Notes: generated from the sequence alone by a model not told the origin. Positions 1 through 9,169 are shown, numbered from the stretch's first letter. The stretch is 64,000 bases of DNA from Candidatus Micrarchaeota archaeon CG10_big_fil_rev_8_21_14_0_10_45_29 (GCA_002778455.1 PFCD01000005.1:27295-91294); one strand, 5' to 3'. Translations and numbers: made by a program.

Positions 1-1
1 G

Positions 2-592
2 CAAAACCCAACCCCAACGCAGCAGCAGCCATCAGCGGCCCAGCCTTCAGCCGCACAGCCATCTGCGCCAAACACGGTTGATGTTAGCGGAAGGGACATA
101 CTCGGCTCAGCAGATGCCCAAATCACCATGGTGGAATTCTCAGAATTTCAGTGCCCGTATTGCACAAGGGCGCACCCGACAGTGAAACAGCTTCTCTCCG
201 ATTATGACGGAAAGCTAAACCTTGTGCACATGAATTTCATAGTGCACCCGACAGCGACGACCTCTTCGGTATCTGTGGAATGCGCAGGAGACCAGGACAA
301 ATATTATGAAATGCATGACAAGATATTTACCACCCAAATAACTGATGCGGACGGGCTCAAAGGGCTTGCCGCCGAAGTCGGGCTTGACATGGCAACATAT
401 AATGCATGCATGTCTGCAGGCAAGAGCGCGGAACTTGCGGCACAGCAGTCAGCCGCCTCGGCGATCGGGGTGCGCGGAACCCCGACATTTCTTATCGGAA
501 AAATGCAAAACGGAAAAGTCGTGGGGGAGATTCTTGTAGGCGCCCAGCCGATAGAGAATTTCAAGGCATTAATAGACGCACAAATGGGATAA
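2..592 (+). CDS. DsbA-like thiol:disulfide oxidoreductase, 5'-truncated by window edge
   Basis: The reading frame is open from base 2, so the listed Met at 128 is internal and the true start lies outside the window. The visible part begins with a Gln/Pro/Ser/Ala-rich linker (QQPSAAQPSA type), then a thioredoxin fold with the active-site CPYC just after EFSEFQ, and a conserved cis-Pro region (GVRGTPTFLIG) near the C-terminus. This is the DsbA/Com1-like family, which makes or isomerises disulfides outside the membrane. The linker suggests a membrane- or lipid-anchored enzyme. The DipZ-like pair at 9.2-11 kb and the many Cys-rich exported proteins in the window give it plausible partners and substrates (inference). 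Confidence 0.85.
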   Translation, partial: QNPTPTQQQPSAAQPSAAQPSAPNTVDVSGRDILGSADAQITMVEFSEFQCPYCTRAHPTVKQLLSDYDGKLNLVHMNFIVHPTATTSSVSVECAGDQDKYYEMHDKIFTTQITDADGLKGLAAEVGLDMATYNACMSAGKSAELAAQQSAASAIGVRGTPTFLIGKMQNGKVVGEILVGAQPIENFKALIDAQMG

Positions 593-702
593 AAATCCCA
601 TTTTTTCCTTTTTTCTTTTTATTTTCATTTTCTTCTTCTTTCCACAACCTTTTTATTAAATATTGCCGCTTACTCTAACCTGCAGCAAGGGAAAGGATTT
701 TT

Positions 703-2958
703 ATGAAGCTTATAATTTCAGAGAAGCCAAAAGTGGCGCAAAAGATAGCCGAGGCGCTTGCTGACGGAAAAGTTGAGCGCAAGAAAGGCAAAGGGCAGGC
801 ATATTATTTTGAATTTGAGAGAAACGGGGAACGGGTGGCAGTCTCACCCGCTGTAGGGCACATCTACTCTTTAGAGGAGAAAACAAAGAGCAACACTTAC
901 CCCTCATTTGAAATAGAATGGCGCCCTGCATATGAAACTTCAAAAGACGCGGATTACACAAAAGGATATATACAGACAATAGAGATGCTCTCAAAAGATG
1001 CTGATGAGATAATAATTGCATGCGACTATGATGTGGAAGGCTCTCTTATAGGCTATAATGCATTGCGCTATGCCGCGCACCGCGATGTCGGCACGCGCAT
1101 GAAATTCTCGGCGCTCACAAAAAACGATTTGCAGCAGGCATATATGGACCGCTCAAACCTTGACATAGAAAACGCCCTGGCAGGCGAATCCCGCCATATG
1201 CTTGACTGGTATTATGGCATAAACCTCTCCCGCGCCCTGATGTCCTCAATAAAGGCGGTTGGAAAATTTCAGATTATGAGCATAGGGCGCGTGCAGGGCC
1301 CCGCCCTCAAGCTTCTCTCAGACAAGGAAAAAAGCATATTGGCATTTGTTCCAACCCCTTATTGGGAGCTCACATGCGAAATAGATAAAACTCTTTTCAA
1401 GCACGAGTGCAAAAAATTCACAGGCAAAAATGAGGCGGAGAAGGCGTTTGCCTCCTCCAAGCCAAAGCCGCACAAAATAATTAAAATAACAAAAAAGCCC
1501 TTTGAGCAAAACCCAAGCCCCCCATTCGACTTAACTTCCTTGCAGGTGGAGGCATACCGGCAATTCAAATTTTCCCCAAAGCAGACTCAATCTCTTGCAC
1601 AAACACTTTATGAGAGCTCACTTATCTCTTACCCGCGCACCTCATCGCAAAAGCTTCCTGCAAAGCTGGGGCTTGAAAAAATAATTATGGCTCTCTCCGC
1701 GCAGGCTGAATACACTTCTCTTTGCAAAAAGCTTTCCCAGGCGCGCATGTTCAAGCCGCTGGAGGGGAAAAAGCAGGACCCGGCGCATCCGGCAATTCAT
1801 CCCACCGGGCAATTTACGCAAACCGGAATAAAAGAGAAAAAGCTCTATGACTTGATTGTGCGCCGCTTTTTGGCATGCTTCGCGCCTCCCGCGAAAAGGG
1901 AAGGGCAAAAAGTAGTTGCTCTTTGCAGCACCCAAAATTATACTACAGCCGGCGCAAGGACAATTTTTGCAGGCTGGCACGAATTTTACAAGCCATATGT
2001 GAAATTGGATGAGATTACTTTGCCCGAATGGAAAGAGGGGCAGGATGCAGATGCGCAAAATTTCAAAATGGAGGAGAAAATGACACAGCCTCCAAAAAGA
2101 TTTACTCCAGCCTCAATAATCTCGGAGCTGGAAAACCGCAACCTCGGCACAAAGTCGACGCGCGCAACCGTGGTAGACACTCTTTTCAAGCGCGGCTATC
2201 TTAGCGGCACAAAGTCCATAGAAGTAACCCAATTCGGGATGCAGGTTGCAGACACTATGCAAAAATATGCGCCAGATATTTTAAGCGAGGAGATGACGCG
2301 CGATATTGAGAAGGAAATGGAAGCGATAAAAGAGGACCATGTGCATGCAAAAAACGTTGTGGAAAACGGCAAAAAAATCCTTATAAAAACCCTTGAAAAT
2401 TACAAAAAGCATGAAAAAGACGTCGGAGAGGAGCTCTCCTCCGCGCTTGCGGGCGCCCGCGCGGCAGCCTCAATAATAGGCCCATGCCCAAAATGCGGCA
2501 AGGATTTGAAAAAATTAATCTCCCGTTTCAAAAAGCAGTTTGTAGGATGCTCAGGCTACCCTGACTGCACCCAAACTTACCCCCTGCCGCAAATGGCTCT
2601 CATAGAGGCAACAGGGCGCACCTGCCCCAAATGCTCCACCCCCATAATAAAAGTAATAAGGCGCGCAAAGCGCCCGTTTGAGATGTGCGTGTTTCCAGAG
2701 TGCGAAACAAAAGCCAACTGGGGCAAATACCCGAAAAAAACAGCCGCCAAAAAATTTCCCGCGCAGGCAAAATCCGCCGCCCCAACTTCTGCTCTCCCCG
2801 CCAAAAAAACCAAAACCCAATCCGCCGCCTCCAAACCCGCCAAAAAATCTCCTGCTCCCAAAAAGCTCAAAAAGCTTGCAGAAAAAGAAAGCACGCCAAA
2901 AACCCCTAGAAAAAGAAAGCTTTCTGCAAAAAAGCAAAAAACCGCCGAAGAAAAATAA
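703..2958 (+). CDS. topA: DNA topoisomerase I (type IA)
   Basis: Relaxes negatively supercoiled DNA through a transient 5'-phosphotyrosine link. The Toprim domain starts at residue 1 (LIISEKPKVA) and carries the acidic triad in CDYDVEG near residue 107. The catalytic Tyr is about residue 310 in SLISYPRTSS. Two C-terminal topoisomerase zinc fingers follow (CPKCGKDLKK...CSGYPDC and CPKCSTPIIK...CVFPEC), then a Lys/Ala/Pro-rich basic tail of about 65 residues, probably for DNA binding. At 751 residues the length suits archaeal TopA. A TATA-like TTATTAAATA lies near 650 and an AAAGGA ribosome site precedes the ATG, so it has a short leader. Confidence 0.96.
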   Translation: MKLIISEKPKVAQKIAEALADGKVERKKGKGQAYYFEFERNGERVAVSPAVGHIYSLEEKTKSNTYPSFEIEWRPAYETSKDADYTKGYIQTIEMLSKDADEIIIACDYDVEGSLIGYNALRYAAHRDVGTRMKFSALTKNDLQQAYMDRSNLDIENALAGESRHMLDWYYGINLSRALMSSIKAVGKFQIMSIGRVQGPALKLLSDKEKSILAFVPTPYWELTCEIDKTLFKHECKKFTGKNEAEKAFASSKPKPHKIIKITKKPFEQNPSPPFDLTSLQVEAYRQFKFSPKQTQSLAQTLYESSLISYPRTSSQKLPAKLGLEKIIMALSAQAEYTSLCKKLSQARMFKPLEGKKQDPAHPAIHPTGQFTQTGIKEKKLYDLIVRRFLACFAPPAKREGQKVVALCSTQNYTTAGARTIFAGWHEFYKPYVKLDEITLPEWKEGQDADAQNFKMEEKMTQPPKRFTPASIISELENRNLGTKSTRATVVDTLFKRGYLSGTKSIEVTQFGMQVADTMQKYAPDILSEEMTRDIEKEMEAIKEDHVHAKNVVENGKKILIKTLENYKKHEKDVGEELSSALAGARAAASIIGPCPKCGKDLKKLISRFKKQFVGCSGYPDCTQTYPLPQMALIEATGRTCPKCSTPIIKVIRRAKRPFEMCVFPECETKANWGKYPKKTAAKKFPAQAKSAAPTSALPAKKTKTQSAASKPAKKSPAPKKLKKLAEKESTPKTPRKRKLSAKKQKTAEEK

Positions 2959-3024
2959 AAAATAAAATGCCAAAAATGAGCAAAAAAGCGCATTTAAATT
3001 TTTCATCTCTTTGCAAAAAATAGG

Positions 3025-3032
3025 TTTATAAG
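3025..3032 (+). promoter_or_regulatory. TATA box of purH, leaderless layout
   Basis: TTTATAAG centred about 28 nt before the GTG start of purH, with no Shine-Dalgarno motif between. This is the spacing expected when transcription begins at or next to the start codon. Confidence 0.65.
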
Positions 3033-3056
3033 CACCAGTTATCCAAAATAATTAAC

Positions 3057-4610
3057 GTGAGAATAAAAAGAGCCCTTATTTCCGTCTATGACAAAAAAGG
3101 TTTGCTTGATTTAGCGCATGCTTTGCATAGAAAAGGGGTGAAAATCCTCTCTTCCGGGGGCACTGCCAAAGCCTTGCGAAAGGCGGACATCCCTGTAACA
3201 GATGTTTCAAAATACACCGGGGCGCCGGAAATGTTTGACGGGCGGGTAAAAACTTTGCACCCAAAAATACACGGCGGAATACTTTTCAGGCGGGACAACA
3301 AGAACGACAGCGAAGAATTGCGCAAAAACAACATTCTCCCCATAGATTTGGTTGTGGTAAACCTTTACCCTTTTGAGAAGGTGGTAAAGCAAAAAGGAAT
3401 AAGCGAGGACAGGGCCGTGGAATTCATAGATATCGGGGGCATCTCGCTGATTCGCGCGGCTGCAAAAAACTACAAATTCACAAGCGTGCTTGTAGACCCG
3501 GAGGATTATCCGAAATTTATTCAGGAATTTGAGGAGAGAAACGGCTCAATAAGCGATGCAAAAAGGCATAACCTGATGATAAAAGCCTTCGAGCGCTCAT
3601 CTCACTACGACTGGGCAATTTCGCGCTTTTTCGGGGGGGAGGGAGATGAGAAATTCCCATACCGAATGAAAATGATATTTGAGCGCGCCTATCCTTTGCG
3701 CTACGGGGAGAACCCGCACCAGAGGGCAACCGCATACCGGCTTGTGGGGCAGCGTTCACTCTTTGATGCAAGAATATATTCGGGCAAGGCAATGAGCTAC
3801 AACAACTTTTTGGATGCAGATTCAGCGTTGCACTTAATACGCGAATTTTACGGCAAAACCGCATGCGTCATATTAAAGCACAACAACCCGTGCGGCGTGG
3901 CGTTTGCAAAAACTTTGAAAGGGGCATTTGAGAGGGCGCTTGCAACCGACCCCCTCTCCGCATTCGGCGGAATAATGGCGTTTTCCCAGCGCCTTGACGT
4001 GCAGACAGCAAATTCCATAGGGAACAAATTTTTGGAAGTGGTGCTTGCGCCAGGATACGAGCCGGAAGCTCTTGAAATTCTCAAAAGAAAGCCATCAAGG
4101 CGCATTTTAGACATCACAGATTTCTTTTTCCCGGTGCACCCCGGCGACGTTACTTTCAGGCACATCTCAGGGGGAATGCTATACCAGCACGAGGACCCCT
4201 CCATCTATGATTTGCGCACCGCGCAGGTAATGACAAGAAAAAAGCCAAAAGACGAGAACTGGCGGGACATGCATTTTGCAATGGCTGTTGCAAAGCACAC
4301 AAAGTCAAACGCAGTAATCATCTCAAAAAACGAGCAAATACTTGGAATTGGCGCAGGGCAGATGTCCCGCATAGATTCCACAAAAATCGCAATAAGAAAA
4401 GCAAAAGCAAACAAGTTTAATCTGAAAGGCTCTGTAGCCGCATCGGATGCTTTCCTTCCCTTCCCGGACACTTTGGAGGAGCTTGCAGCAGCCGGTGTTG
4501 GCGTGCTTGTGCAGCCCGGCGGCTCAATAAAAGACGAGGAAGTAATTTCGGCAGCAGACAGGCTTGGCATGGTAATGGCGTTTACAGGAATAAGGCATTT
4601 CAAGCACTAA
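3057..4610 (+). CDS. purH: Bifunctional AICAR formyltransferase/IMP cyclohydrolase PurH
   Basis: Catalyses the last two steps of de novo IMP synthesis: formylation of AICAR with 10-formyl-THF and ring closure to IMP. The N-terminal MGS-like cyclohydrolase domain (about 1-190) shows the typical ALISVYDKKGL and KTLHPKIHGG segments. The transformylase domain follows, with the catalytic KHNNPCG near residue 273 and GAGQMSR near the C-terminus. Length (517) is normal for the family, so both activities are likely. It starts with GTG behind a TATA box at leaderless spacing. Many archaea use PurP/PurO instead, so a full bacterial-type PurH is informative about this lineage's purine pathway. No other pur gene is nearby. 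Confidence 0.96.
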   Translation: MRIKRALISVYDKKGLLDLAHALHRKGVKILSSGGTAKALRKADIPVTDVSKYTGAPEMFDGRVKTLHPKIHGGILFRRDNKNDSEELRKNNILPIDLVVVNLYPFEKVVKQKGISEDRAVEFIDIGGISLIRAAAKNYKFTSVLVDPEDYPKFIQEFEERNGSISDAKRHNLMIKAFERSSHYDWAISRFFGGEGDEKFPYRMKMIFERAYPLRYGENPHQRATAYRLVGQRSLFDARIYSGKAMSYNNFLDADSALHLIREFYGKTACVILKHNNPCGVAFAKTLKGAFERALATDPLSAFGGIMAFSQRLDVQTANSIGNKFLEVVLAPGYEPEALEILKRKPSRRILDITDFFFPVHPGDVTFRHISGGMLYQHEDPSIYDLRTAQVMTRKKPKDENWRDMHFAMAVAKHTKSNAVIISKNEQILGIGAGQMSRIDSTKIAIRKAKANKFNLKGSVAASDAFLPFPDTLEELAAAGVGVLVQPGGSIKDEEVISAADRLGMVMAFTGIRHFKH

Positions 4611-4655
4611 GCCTTTTTATGAATCAGAGCTTAAACGAACGGTGAAAAAGGCTTA
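4608..4655. terminator. Inverted repeat between convergent genes
   Basis: TAAGCCTTTTT (4608-4618) and its perfect 11-bp complement AAAAAGGCTTA (4645-4655) flank a 26-nt loop. The left arm includes the purH stop codon. Position between convergent purH and the SPFH gene suggests a bidirectional 3' end or an mRNA-stabilising stem. Confidence 0.45.
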
Positions 4656-4755
4656 AGTTAACCCAAAAACTTCTGTCAGCCAAGTAAACTGTTTTTCATA
4701 AATCCAAGAAAATAAAAAATAGAAATAAAATAAAAAAAGAAAAAACTCAAGGAAA

Positions 4756-5526
4756 CTACTTTTTCCCCTTCTCGCCCATCGTCTGGAAATATTTTAAAAT
4801 TTCCATCGGAATCGGCATTATTATCTTTGAGTTGGGGTCTGTAGAGATGTCTGTGAGCGTCTTGAGGATTCTCAATTGCATCGCAGCCGGGCTCTTTGAT
4901 ATTATCTCCGCAGCCTGCCTCAAATTGTCCGCGGCCGCAACCTCTCCTGTGGAGAGAATTATTGTGGCCCTCTTCTCCCTCTCAGCTTCTGCCTGCCGCG
5001 CCATCACCCTTTTCATATTCTCAGGCAATTCCACGTCCTGCAATTTTATGTTTGTGATATCCACTCCCCACTCGTCCGTCTCCTTGTCAACTATTGCCTC
5101 TATCTGCTTTGCAATTTCCTCCCTTTTTGTAAGAAGCTGGTCAAGCTCAATCTCGCCGATTATGTCCCTTAGCGCCGTCTGGGCATACTGGGACACCGCA
5201 TAGCGGTAATTGTCTATTTTCAATATGGCTTTTGTTGAATTTTCCACGCGCATATATACTACTGCGTTTACCATCACCGGCACGTTATCCCTCGTCATCA
5301 CTTCCTGCTTTGGTATGTCTATTGTCGTAATCCTTGTGTCCACCTTTATCAAATTCTCAATTACAGGGATAATTATGTTAAGCCCGGGCGTGGCTTCGCG
5401 GGAGAATTTTCCAAGAGTAAGTATAACCCCCCTCTCCCATTGATTCACAATTCTTACTGTCATCAAAAATATGGGAACCCCGAATATTGCCAGCGGAATT
5501 ATGCATGCTATAATATCAGTTGCCAT
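4756..5526 (-). CDS. SPFH/Band 7 protein (stomatin/slipin-like)
   Basis: An N-terminal hydrophobic hairpin or anchor (about residues 5-25) is followed by the Band 7 domain. Typical stomatin features include RGVILTLGKFSREATPGLN, DIPKQEVMTRDNVPV and REEIAKQIEAIVDKETDEWGV. A coiled-coil (residues 160-215, AEAEREKRATII) precedes a short oligomerisation tail. Such proteins form membrane scaffolds and often work with an NfeD-like protease, but no NfeD gene is adjacent here. It has its own promoter (CTTATAAAA near 5568 on the minus strand) and a strong GGGAGG site 8 nt before the ATG. Length (256) matches archaeal slipins. Confidence 0.93.
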   Translation of the reverse strand: MATDIIACIIPLAIFGVPIFLMTVRIVNQWERGVILTLGKFSREATPGLNIIIPVIENLIKVDTRITTIDIPKQEVMTRDNVPVMVNAVVYMRVENSTKAILKIDNYRYAVSQYAQTALRDIIGEIELDQLLTKREEIAKQIEAIVDKETDEWGVDITNIKLQDVELPENMKRVMARQAEAEREKRATIILSTGEVAAADNLRQAAEIISKSPAAMQLRILKTLTDISTDPNSKIIMPIPMEILKYFQTMGEKGKK

Positions 5527-5617
5527 AAGAAAACCTCCCTAAATATTTTTCTCTCCTCCTGCTTATAAAACATGTCCTCTTCCAAAAAACCCGTTTGCGC
5601 CCGCCGCATCAATTATA

Positions 5618-5626
5618 TTATAAAAT
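5618..5626 (+). promoter_or_regulatory. TATA box that decides the NMNAT-like start
   Basis: TTATAAAAT is centred 26 nt before the ATG at 5648. The upstream ATG at 5627 listed in the ORF track abuts this box and would lie before the transcription start. Confidence 0.55.
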
Positions 5627-5647
5627 ATGGCTATTTTTCATTATTGC

Positions 5648-6166
5648 ATGCCTTCCAAAACATATGAAAAAACCGCCATTTTAATAGGGCGCTTCCAGCC
5701 CCCGCACAAAGGGCATGAGGGGCTGATTCTCTCTTTGCTAAAAACACACAAAAAATTAACGGTGGCAATAGGCTCCTCTTGCAAAAAAAGGCAAAAAGAA
5801 AATCCATTTTCCGCAAAAGAGCGCCTTTTCATGCTAAAAAAGCTTTTTTCGCAAAAAAAAGCAAAAGAAAAAATAAAATTCACATTTTTGCCCGACAATC
5901 CCTCAAATAAAAAATGGGCGCAAATTTTCTGCAAAAAATTTCCAAAAGAAAAATATATCATCTACTCCGCAAACCCGCTTGTGCGCAAGCTTCTTGCAAC
6001 TTATGAATTCGGCAAATTTCTCCTAGTGAGGCGAAAAAGCTGGCAAGGAAAAGCAATAAGAAAAAAAATAATTGAAAAAAAGCCATACCTCTCAAGCATC
6101 CCTGCAAAATTGAGAAATTGGATGAAAGGCAAGGGGGAGAAAATAATGCTAAATTGCCAAAAATAG
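5648..6166 (+). CDS. Nicotinamide-nucleotide adenylyltransferase-like protein
   Basis: Predicted to join NMN and ATP to give NAD. The nucleotidyltransferase signature GRFQPPHKGHE (with HxGH) is near the N-terminus, and ENPFSAKERLFML matches the segment following the first fold in archaeal NMNATs. The C-terminal ISSTxIR-type motif is only loosely recognisable (IRKKIIEKKPYLSS). Length (172 from this Met) fits the archaeal enzyme of about 170. I place the start at MPSKTYEK because the TATA box lies 26 nt upstream. It is very Lys-rich, more than its neighbours. A related cytidylyltransferase function cannot be excluded. Confidence 0.8.
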   Translation: MPSKTYEKTAILIGRFQPPHKGHEGLILSLLKTHKKLTVAIGSSCKKRQKENPFSAKERLFMLKKLFSQKKAKEKIKFTFLPDNPSNKKWAQIFCKKFPKEKYIIYSANPLVRKLLATYEFGKFLLVRRKSWQGKAIRKKIIEKKPYLSSIPAKLRNWMKGKGEKIMLNCQK

Positions 6167-6225
6167 TTTAAGCCAAAACAGAAAAATATTAAGAAATTGC
6201 CAAAGGCAAGGCAATAATAAGAAAT

Positions 6226-6867
6226 TCAGGCATATCCTATTTTCGCCCATTCTCCCAAAGAGGCTTTAAGAGCCGCTTCAAGCCCTTTTCTTTTTGATGC
6301 CTCAACATCTTTTGGAAGAATAACGCTTATTCCCTTGCCTTCCCCCTCAACTTTCACATCGCAGCCAAATTGAGCCGCAAGCTCATGCGCCTTTTTTTCA
6401 GGCTCGCTTATTATTTCAAGCAATTTAATTTTATATTTAAGGTCCTGCCCCGCCAGCGGGTGGTTGAAATCCAGCATGATTCTTCCCGAAGATGCCGATT
6501 TCACCATTGCAGGCACTCCGTCAATTGTTACCATAAGCCCGGCTTGCGCCCTCACTCCATGGCTTGCAAATTCTTTCTCAGGCATGACGCGCACAAGCTC
6601 CTGGTGCTTTTCTCCAAATGCCTTGGAGGCAGGCACAATTATTTCGACTTCTTTTCCAACCTCAATTTTTGAGAGTTCTTCCTCAATGCCTGCAATCATC
6701 GCCCCTTTGCCAAATATCACAAGGCGGGGGCCGTACTTTGATGCATTTGACCATATGCCGGCATCTTTTGCTTCCTTCTCATCCGTGCTCTCAAATAACG
6801 AGCCGTCTGAGACAAGCGAGCCGCTAAGCTCTATCTTTACAAGGTCCCCTTTTTGCAGCTTATTCAT
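6226..6867 (-). CDS. FKBP-type peptidyl-prolyl cis-trans isomerase (archaeal SlyD-like)
   Basis: Folding catalyst and chaperone of the FKBP family. Residues 1-90 show the FKBP core split by an insert-in-flap domain, with GKGAMIAGIEEEL and the PASKAFGE segment. The strand VMPEKEF and the second half FNHPLAGQDLKYKIKLLEI complete the fold. A C-terminal extension of about 65 residues is typical of the long archaeal FKBPs. The ORF track starts at a TTG; I prefer ATG 6867 (MNKLQKGD), since CATAAATG near 6891 on the minus strand is about 25 nt upstream. It diverges from the gene at 6910 across a short shared promoter region. Confidence 0.92.
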   Translation of the reverse strand: MNKLQKGDLVKIELSGSLVSDGSLFESTDEKEAKDAGIWSNASKYGPRLVIFGKGAMIAGIEEELSKIEVGKEVEIIVPASKAFGEKHQELVRVMPEKEFASHGVRAQAGLMVTIDGVPAMVKSASSGRIMLDFNHPLAGQDLKYKIKLLEIISEPEKKAHELAAQFGCDVKVEGEGKGISVILPKDVEASKRKGLEAALKASLGEWAKIGYA

Positions 6868-6909
6868 ATAAATCAATTAATACATTTATGCCCAATTCAT
6901 TTTTTAAAC

Positions 6910-8391
6910 ATGGTTATTCATATTTTTTCCATGCTTGGAATAAAAAAAGAGGATGAGCTAAAGCTTGGCACAATAGCGTTAATAGCAATTTTCATGCTTT
7001 CCACAGTCGCAGTATATATGGGCGGATATTTTAGCGGAAGCGGGGAAAATGCGCCCGAGCAGATTACCTCTTCATTCACAGGGCTTGCGCATGCAAATGC
7101 ATCAATAGCCTCATGGGACCCTTCCCTATACATTATAGGCGGGGGCGAGCGCCTCTCAGAAAAAATAAAACAGCTAAAGGGCGAGGGGCTCATATTATAT
7201 GACACAAAAACCTCTGACGGGCGCCTTATTATGCTCACAAGCACGGATGAAATAGTGCGCGTATCTCAGGAGATTGAAGCCGCGGGCGCAACCGCATATT
7301 CGGACGCCACTATTTACACCGGCAACCCCCTGCAGGTAACCGACGGGCAGGGAAAAATTGTTGAAATTGAAGGGCAAAACCTCAAGCAGAGAATGATTCC
7401 CGTATTAAGCGAAGGTGAAAAATTCCCCGCAGAATTTCAGGTGCAGGTTGTAAACTCAAAAATATATGCTTACGGGGAAATTCTTGCGGTGCCCGACGGC
7501 CCGTTTTCCGCAATAGCAACCCCGATAAACGCCACTGTTCTCTCCTATTCCCTAAACATTTTAATCCCGTGGGAGCAGAGGGGAAAGAATTATTCAACTT
7601 TATCAAATTCCCTTTCGGGCGCAACAATAAATTATACTCCTAAATCCTATGTTACATTCAATCCCCCTCTTGCGCGCGAAACCCTTGTGGCTCTCTCCGC
7701 TCAAAAGCCCGCTTATGCCCTAAGCATACAATCCTCCATAATGGCGGTGAGCCCGAAATTTTTTGAAAAAGAAACAATAGTGCAGGAGTTTGAGGCGCTT
7801 GGCATCTCCCCGGTTTTCCCTGATTCTGTGCTAAGCATTTTCCCCGGCAACGGCACGCAAATAACTTCCGCCGCCGCATCCGCAGCTTTTGAAAAAGAAT
7901 TTGAAAACACCCCTGCGCAAATAACCCCTGCGTATGTGCTTGAGCTAACCCTTCCAAAATATTTGGAGCATGAGGGGAAAAATTACAGCATAGGGGAAGG
8001 GAGAAAAATTGAATTAATATCGCAAATTCCTCCTGTAGATGAGGGGGCAGTAGAGCTTCAGTTCCGCTCAATAGGCGCCATGGTGGTTGACCTTTCAGCA
8101 GGAAAATACGCAAGCGCGCCAGAGCTTGAAGGCGAAGTAATCAACATAGATGACCTTATCGAGCAAATTTCACAAAACCAAACAAATGAAAATTCGGGGA
8201 GCGAAAGCGGGGAAGATGGCTCCGAAACGATATCCGGCGAGCCGAAAAATCTCTCGGAAATAACGCCTCCATACACGCAAGAGCAGATAAATGAAATACA
8301 ATCAGTTTTCTGGGAAAAGGCGGCGGGAATAGTCGCCTACCCGCCGGCAAATTCGGCTGAGGGCAATCAAACTGCCCCGGACGGGCAGTAA
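6910..8391 (+). CDS. Membrane-anchored exported protein of unknown function
   Basis: I do not recognise the family. After a short cytoplasmic segment (LGIKKEDELKLG) there is one transmembrane helix (LIAIFMLSTVAVYMGGY) and then about 440 residues predicted to lie outside the cell. These are rich in beta-type sequence and contain several N-x-S/T sequons. The C-terminal 80 residues are acidic and low-complexity (NENSGSESGEDGSE). The ORF track starts at 6853, inside the FKBP gene; ATG 6910 (or 6931) fits a TATA-like CATTTATG about 26 nt upstream. A beta-rich surface protein or an assembly factor are both possible. Confidence 0.7.
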   Translation: MVIHIFSMLGIKKEDELKLGTIALIAIFMLSTVAVYMGGYFSGSGENAPEQITSSFTGLAHANASIASWDPSLYIIGGGERLSEKIKQLKGEGLILYDTKTSDGRLIMLTSTDEIVRVSQEIEAAGATAYSDATIYTGNPLQVTDGQGKIVEIEGQNLKQRMIPVLSEGEKFPAEFQVQVVNSKIYAYGEILAVPDGPFSAIATPINATVLSYSLNILIPWEQRGKNYSTLSNSLSGATINYTPKSYVTFNPPLARETLVALSAQKPAYALSIQSSIMAVSPKFFEKETIVQEFEALGISPVFPDSVLSIFPGNGTQITSAAASAAFEKEFENTPAQITPAYVLELTLPKYLEHEGKNYSIGEGRKIELISQIPPVDEGAVELQFRSIGAMVVDLSAGKYASAPELEGEVINIDDLIEQISQNQTNENSGSESGEDGSETISGEPKNLSEITPPYTQEQINEIQSVFWEKAAGIVAYPPANSAEGNQTAPDGQ

Positions 8392-8449
8392 TTGCGTTTT
8401 TAAGCTTTAATCCCCCTACACTTAATTGTTTTTTAGAGGTGAATTTTTT

Positions 8450-8677
8450 ATGCCAGAGCAAAAAAGACCGTTTGATGTGCTTAACGCATCATTAAACAAC
8501 ACAGTAATAATCGGAATGAAAGGAAACTACGAGATGCGCGGAAAAATGATAAGCTATGATGTTCACATGAACATAGTGCTTGAAAAGGCCGAGCAGCTTG
8601 TAAACGGCGAGGTAAAGCGCGGAATAGGCATGGTTCTTCTTCGCGGCGACTCAGTCGTCTACATTTCTCCCTCCTAA
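8450..8677 (+). CDS. Sm-like (LSm) RNA-binding protein
   Basis: Archaeal Sm proteins form a ring that binds U-rich RNA. Sm1 is visible in RPFDVLNASLNNTVIIGMKGNYEMRGKMISYDVHMN and Sm2 in the final MVLLRGDSVVYISPS; the R-G-D-x-V signature is intact. At 75 residues it is the usual size. The ORF track begins 8 codons early; a clear GAGGTG site 8-14 nt before ATG 8450 fixes the start at MPEQKRP. It lies just upstream of tRNA-Ala. Confidence 0.95.
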   Translation: MPEQKRPFDVLNASLNNTVIIGMKGNYEMRGKMISYDVHMNIVLEKAEQLVNGEVKRGIGMVLLRGDSVVYISPS

Positions 8678-8761
8678 ATTTCTTATCTTAAGCGCCGAGA
8701 AAAAATACCTTTTCGGCTAAGGATTTTTTGAAATTTCTTTTTTTATTTTTATTCTTTTTCT

Positions 8762-8833
8762 GGGCGCGTGGCGCAACGGTAGCGCGCCTGCATGGCATGC
8801 AGGAGGCTGGGGGTTCGAATCCCCCCGTGTCCA
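8762..8833 (+). tRNA. tRNA-Ala (GGC)
   Basis: Full cloverleaf. Acceptor GGGCGCG pairs with CGTGTCC including the G3:U70 alanine identity pair. The D stem is GCGC/GCGC, the anticodon arm is CCTGC-ATGGCAT-GCAGG (anticodon GGC), the T arm is GGGGG-TTCGAAT-CCCCC and the discriminator is A. There is no intron and no encoded CCA. Confidence 0.96.
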
Positions 8834-9169
8834 TTAGAAGGGGCCAACCGCCAACACTCACTTGCCCCTTTCTAAACCCCTCTCAAAACACCCGTGTTCG
8901 CACATAATGCTCGCGGTTGCCCGCTCGCATTATGCGCTCACCTTCTTTACGCATATCACCAGAACAAGGCGCAGCCCCTTATCCAATTATGCCAAGCTTC
9001 CCCAAAACCCAATCCTTATTCTGGCAAATTTTCGGTAAAATTCTGGCAAATGTTAAAAAAGGGCGGATTTGTTCTATCTCTATGGCAGTGTTTGGGGATG
9101 CTGCCGCCATTTGCGAATAAAAAGCATCCTCATAATTTTTATGTTGTTTTTGTTTTACAGGTATTTTAT
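8834..9169 (+). other. Gene-free 336-nt spacer with several stems after tRNA-Ala
   Basis: No convincing ORF. Directly after the tRNA is TTAGAAGGGGC...GCCCCTTTCTAA (8834-8875), a stem with one bulged T that could be the trailer or terminator. At 8903-8934 is a compact hairpin, CATAATGC-TC-GCGG-TTGC-CCGC-TC-GCATTATG, with symmetric TC/TC mismatches. ATTCTGGCAAAT occurs twice, at 9018 and 9040, offset by 22 nt. GGATGCT/AGCATCC near 9096-9128 forms a further arm. A small RNA is possible. Confidence 0.45.

Noticed and set aside
2551-3006. Phe/Gly-rich minus-strand ORFs opposite the topA tail
   Set aside because: They are shadows of the Lys/Ala/Pro-rich C-terminal tail of topA.
8894-9169. N-terminal 92-codon extension of the CcdA ORF
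   Set aside because: It runs through the structured spacer, is unlike any CcdA N-terminus, and an ATG at 9170 starts right at the first helix.
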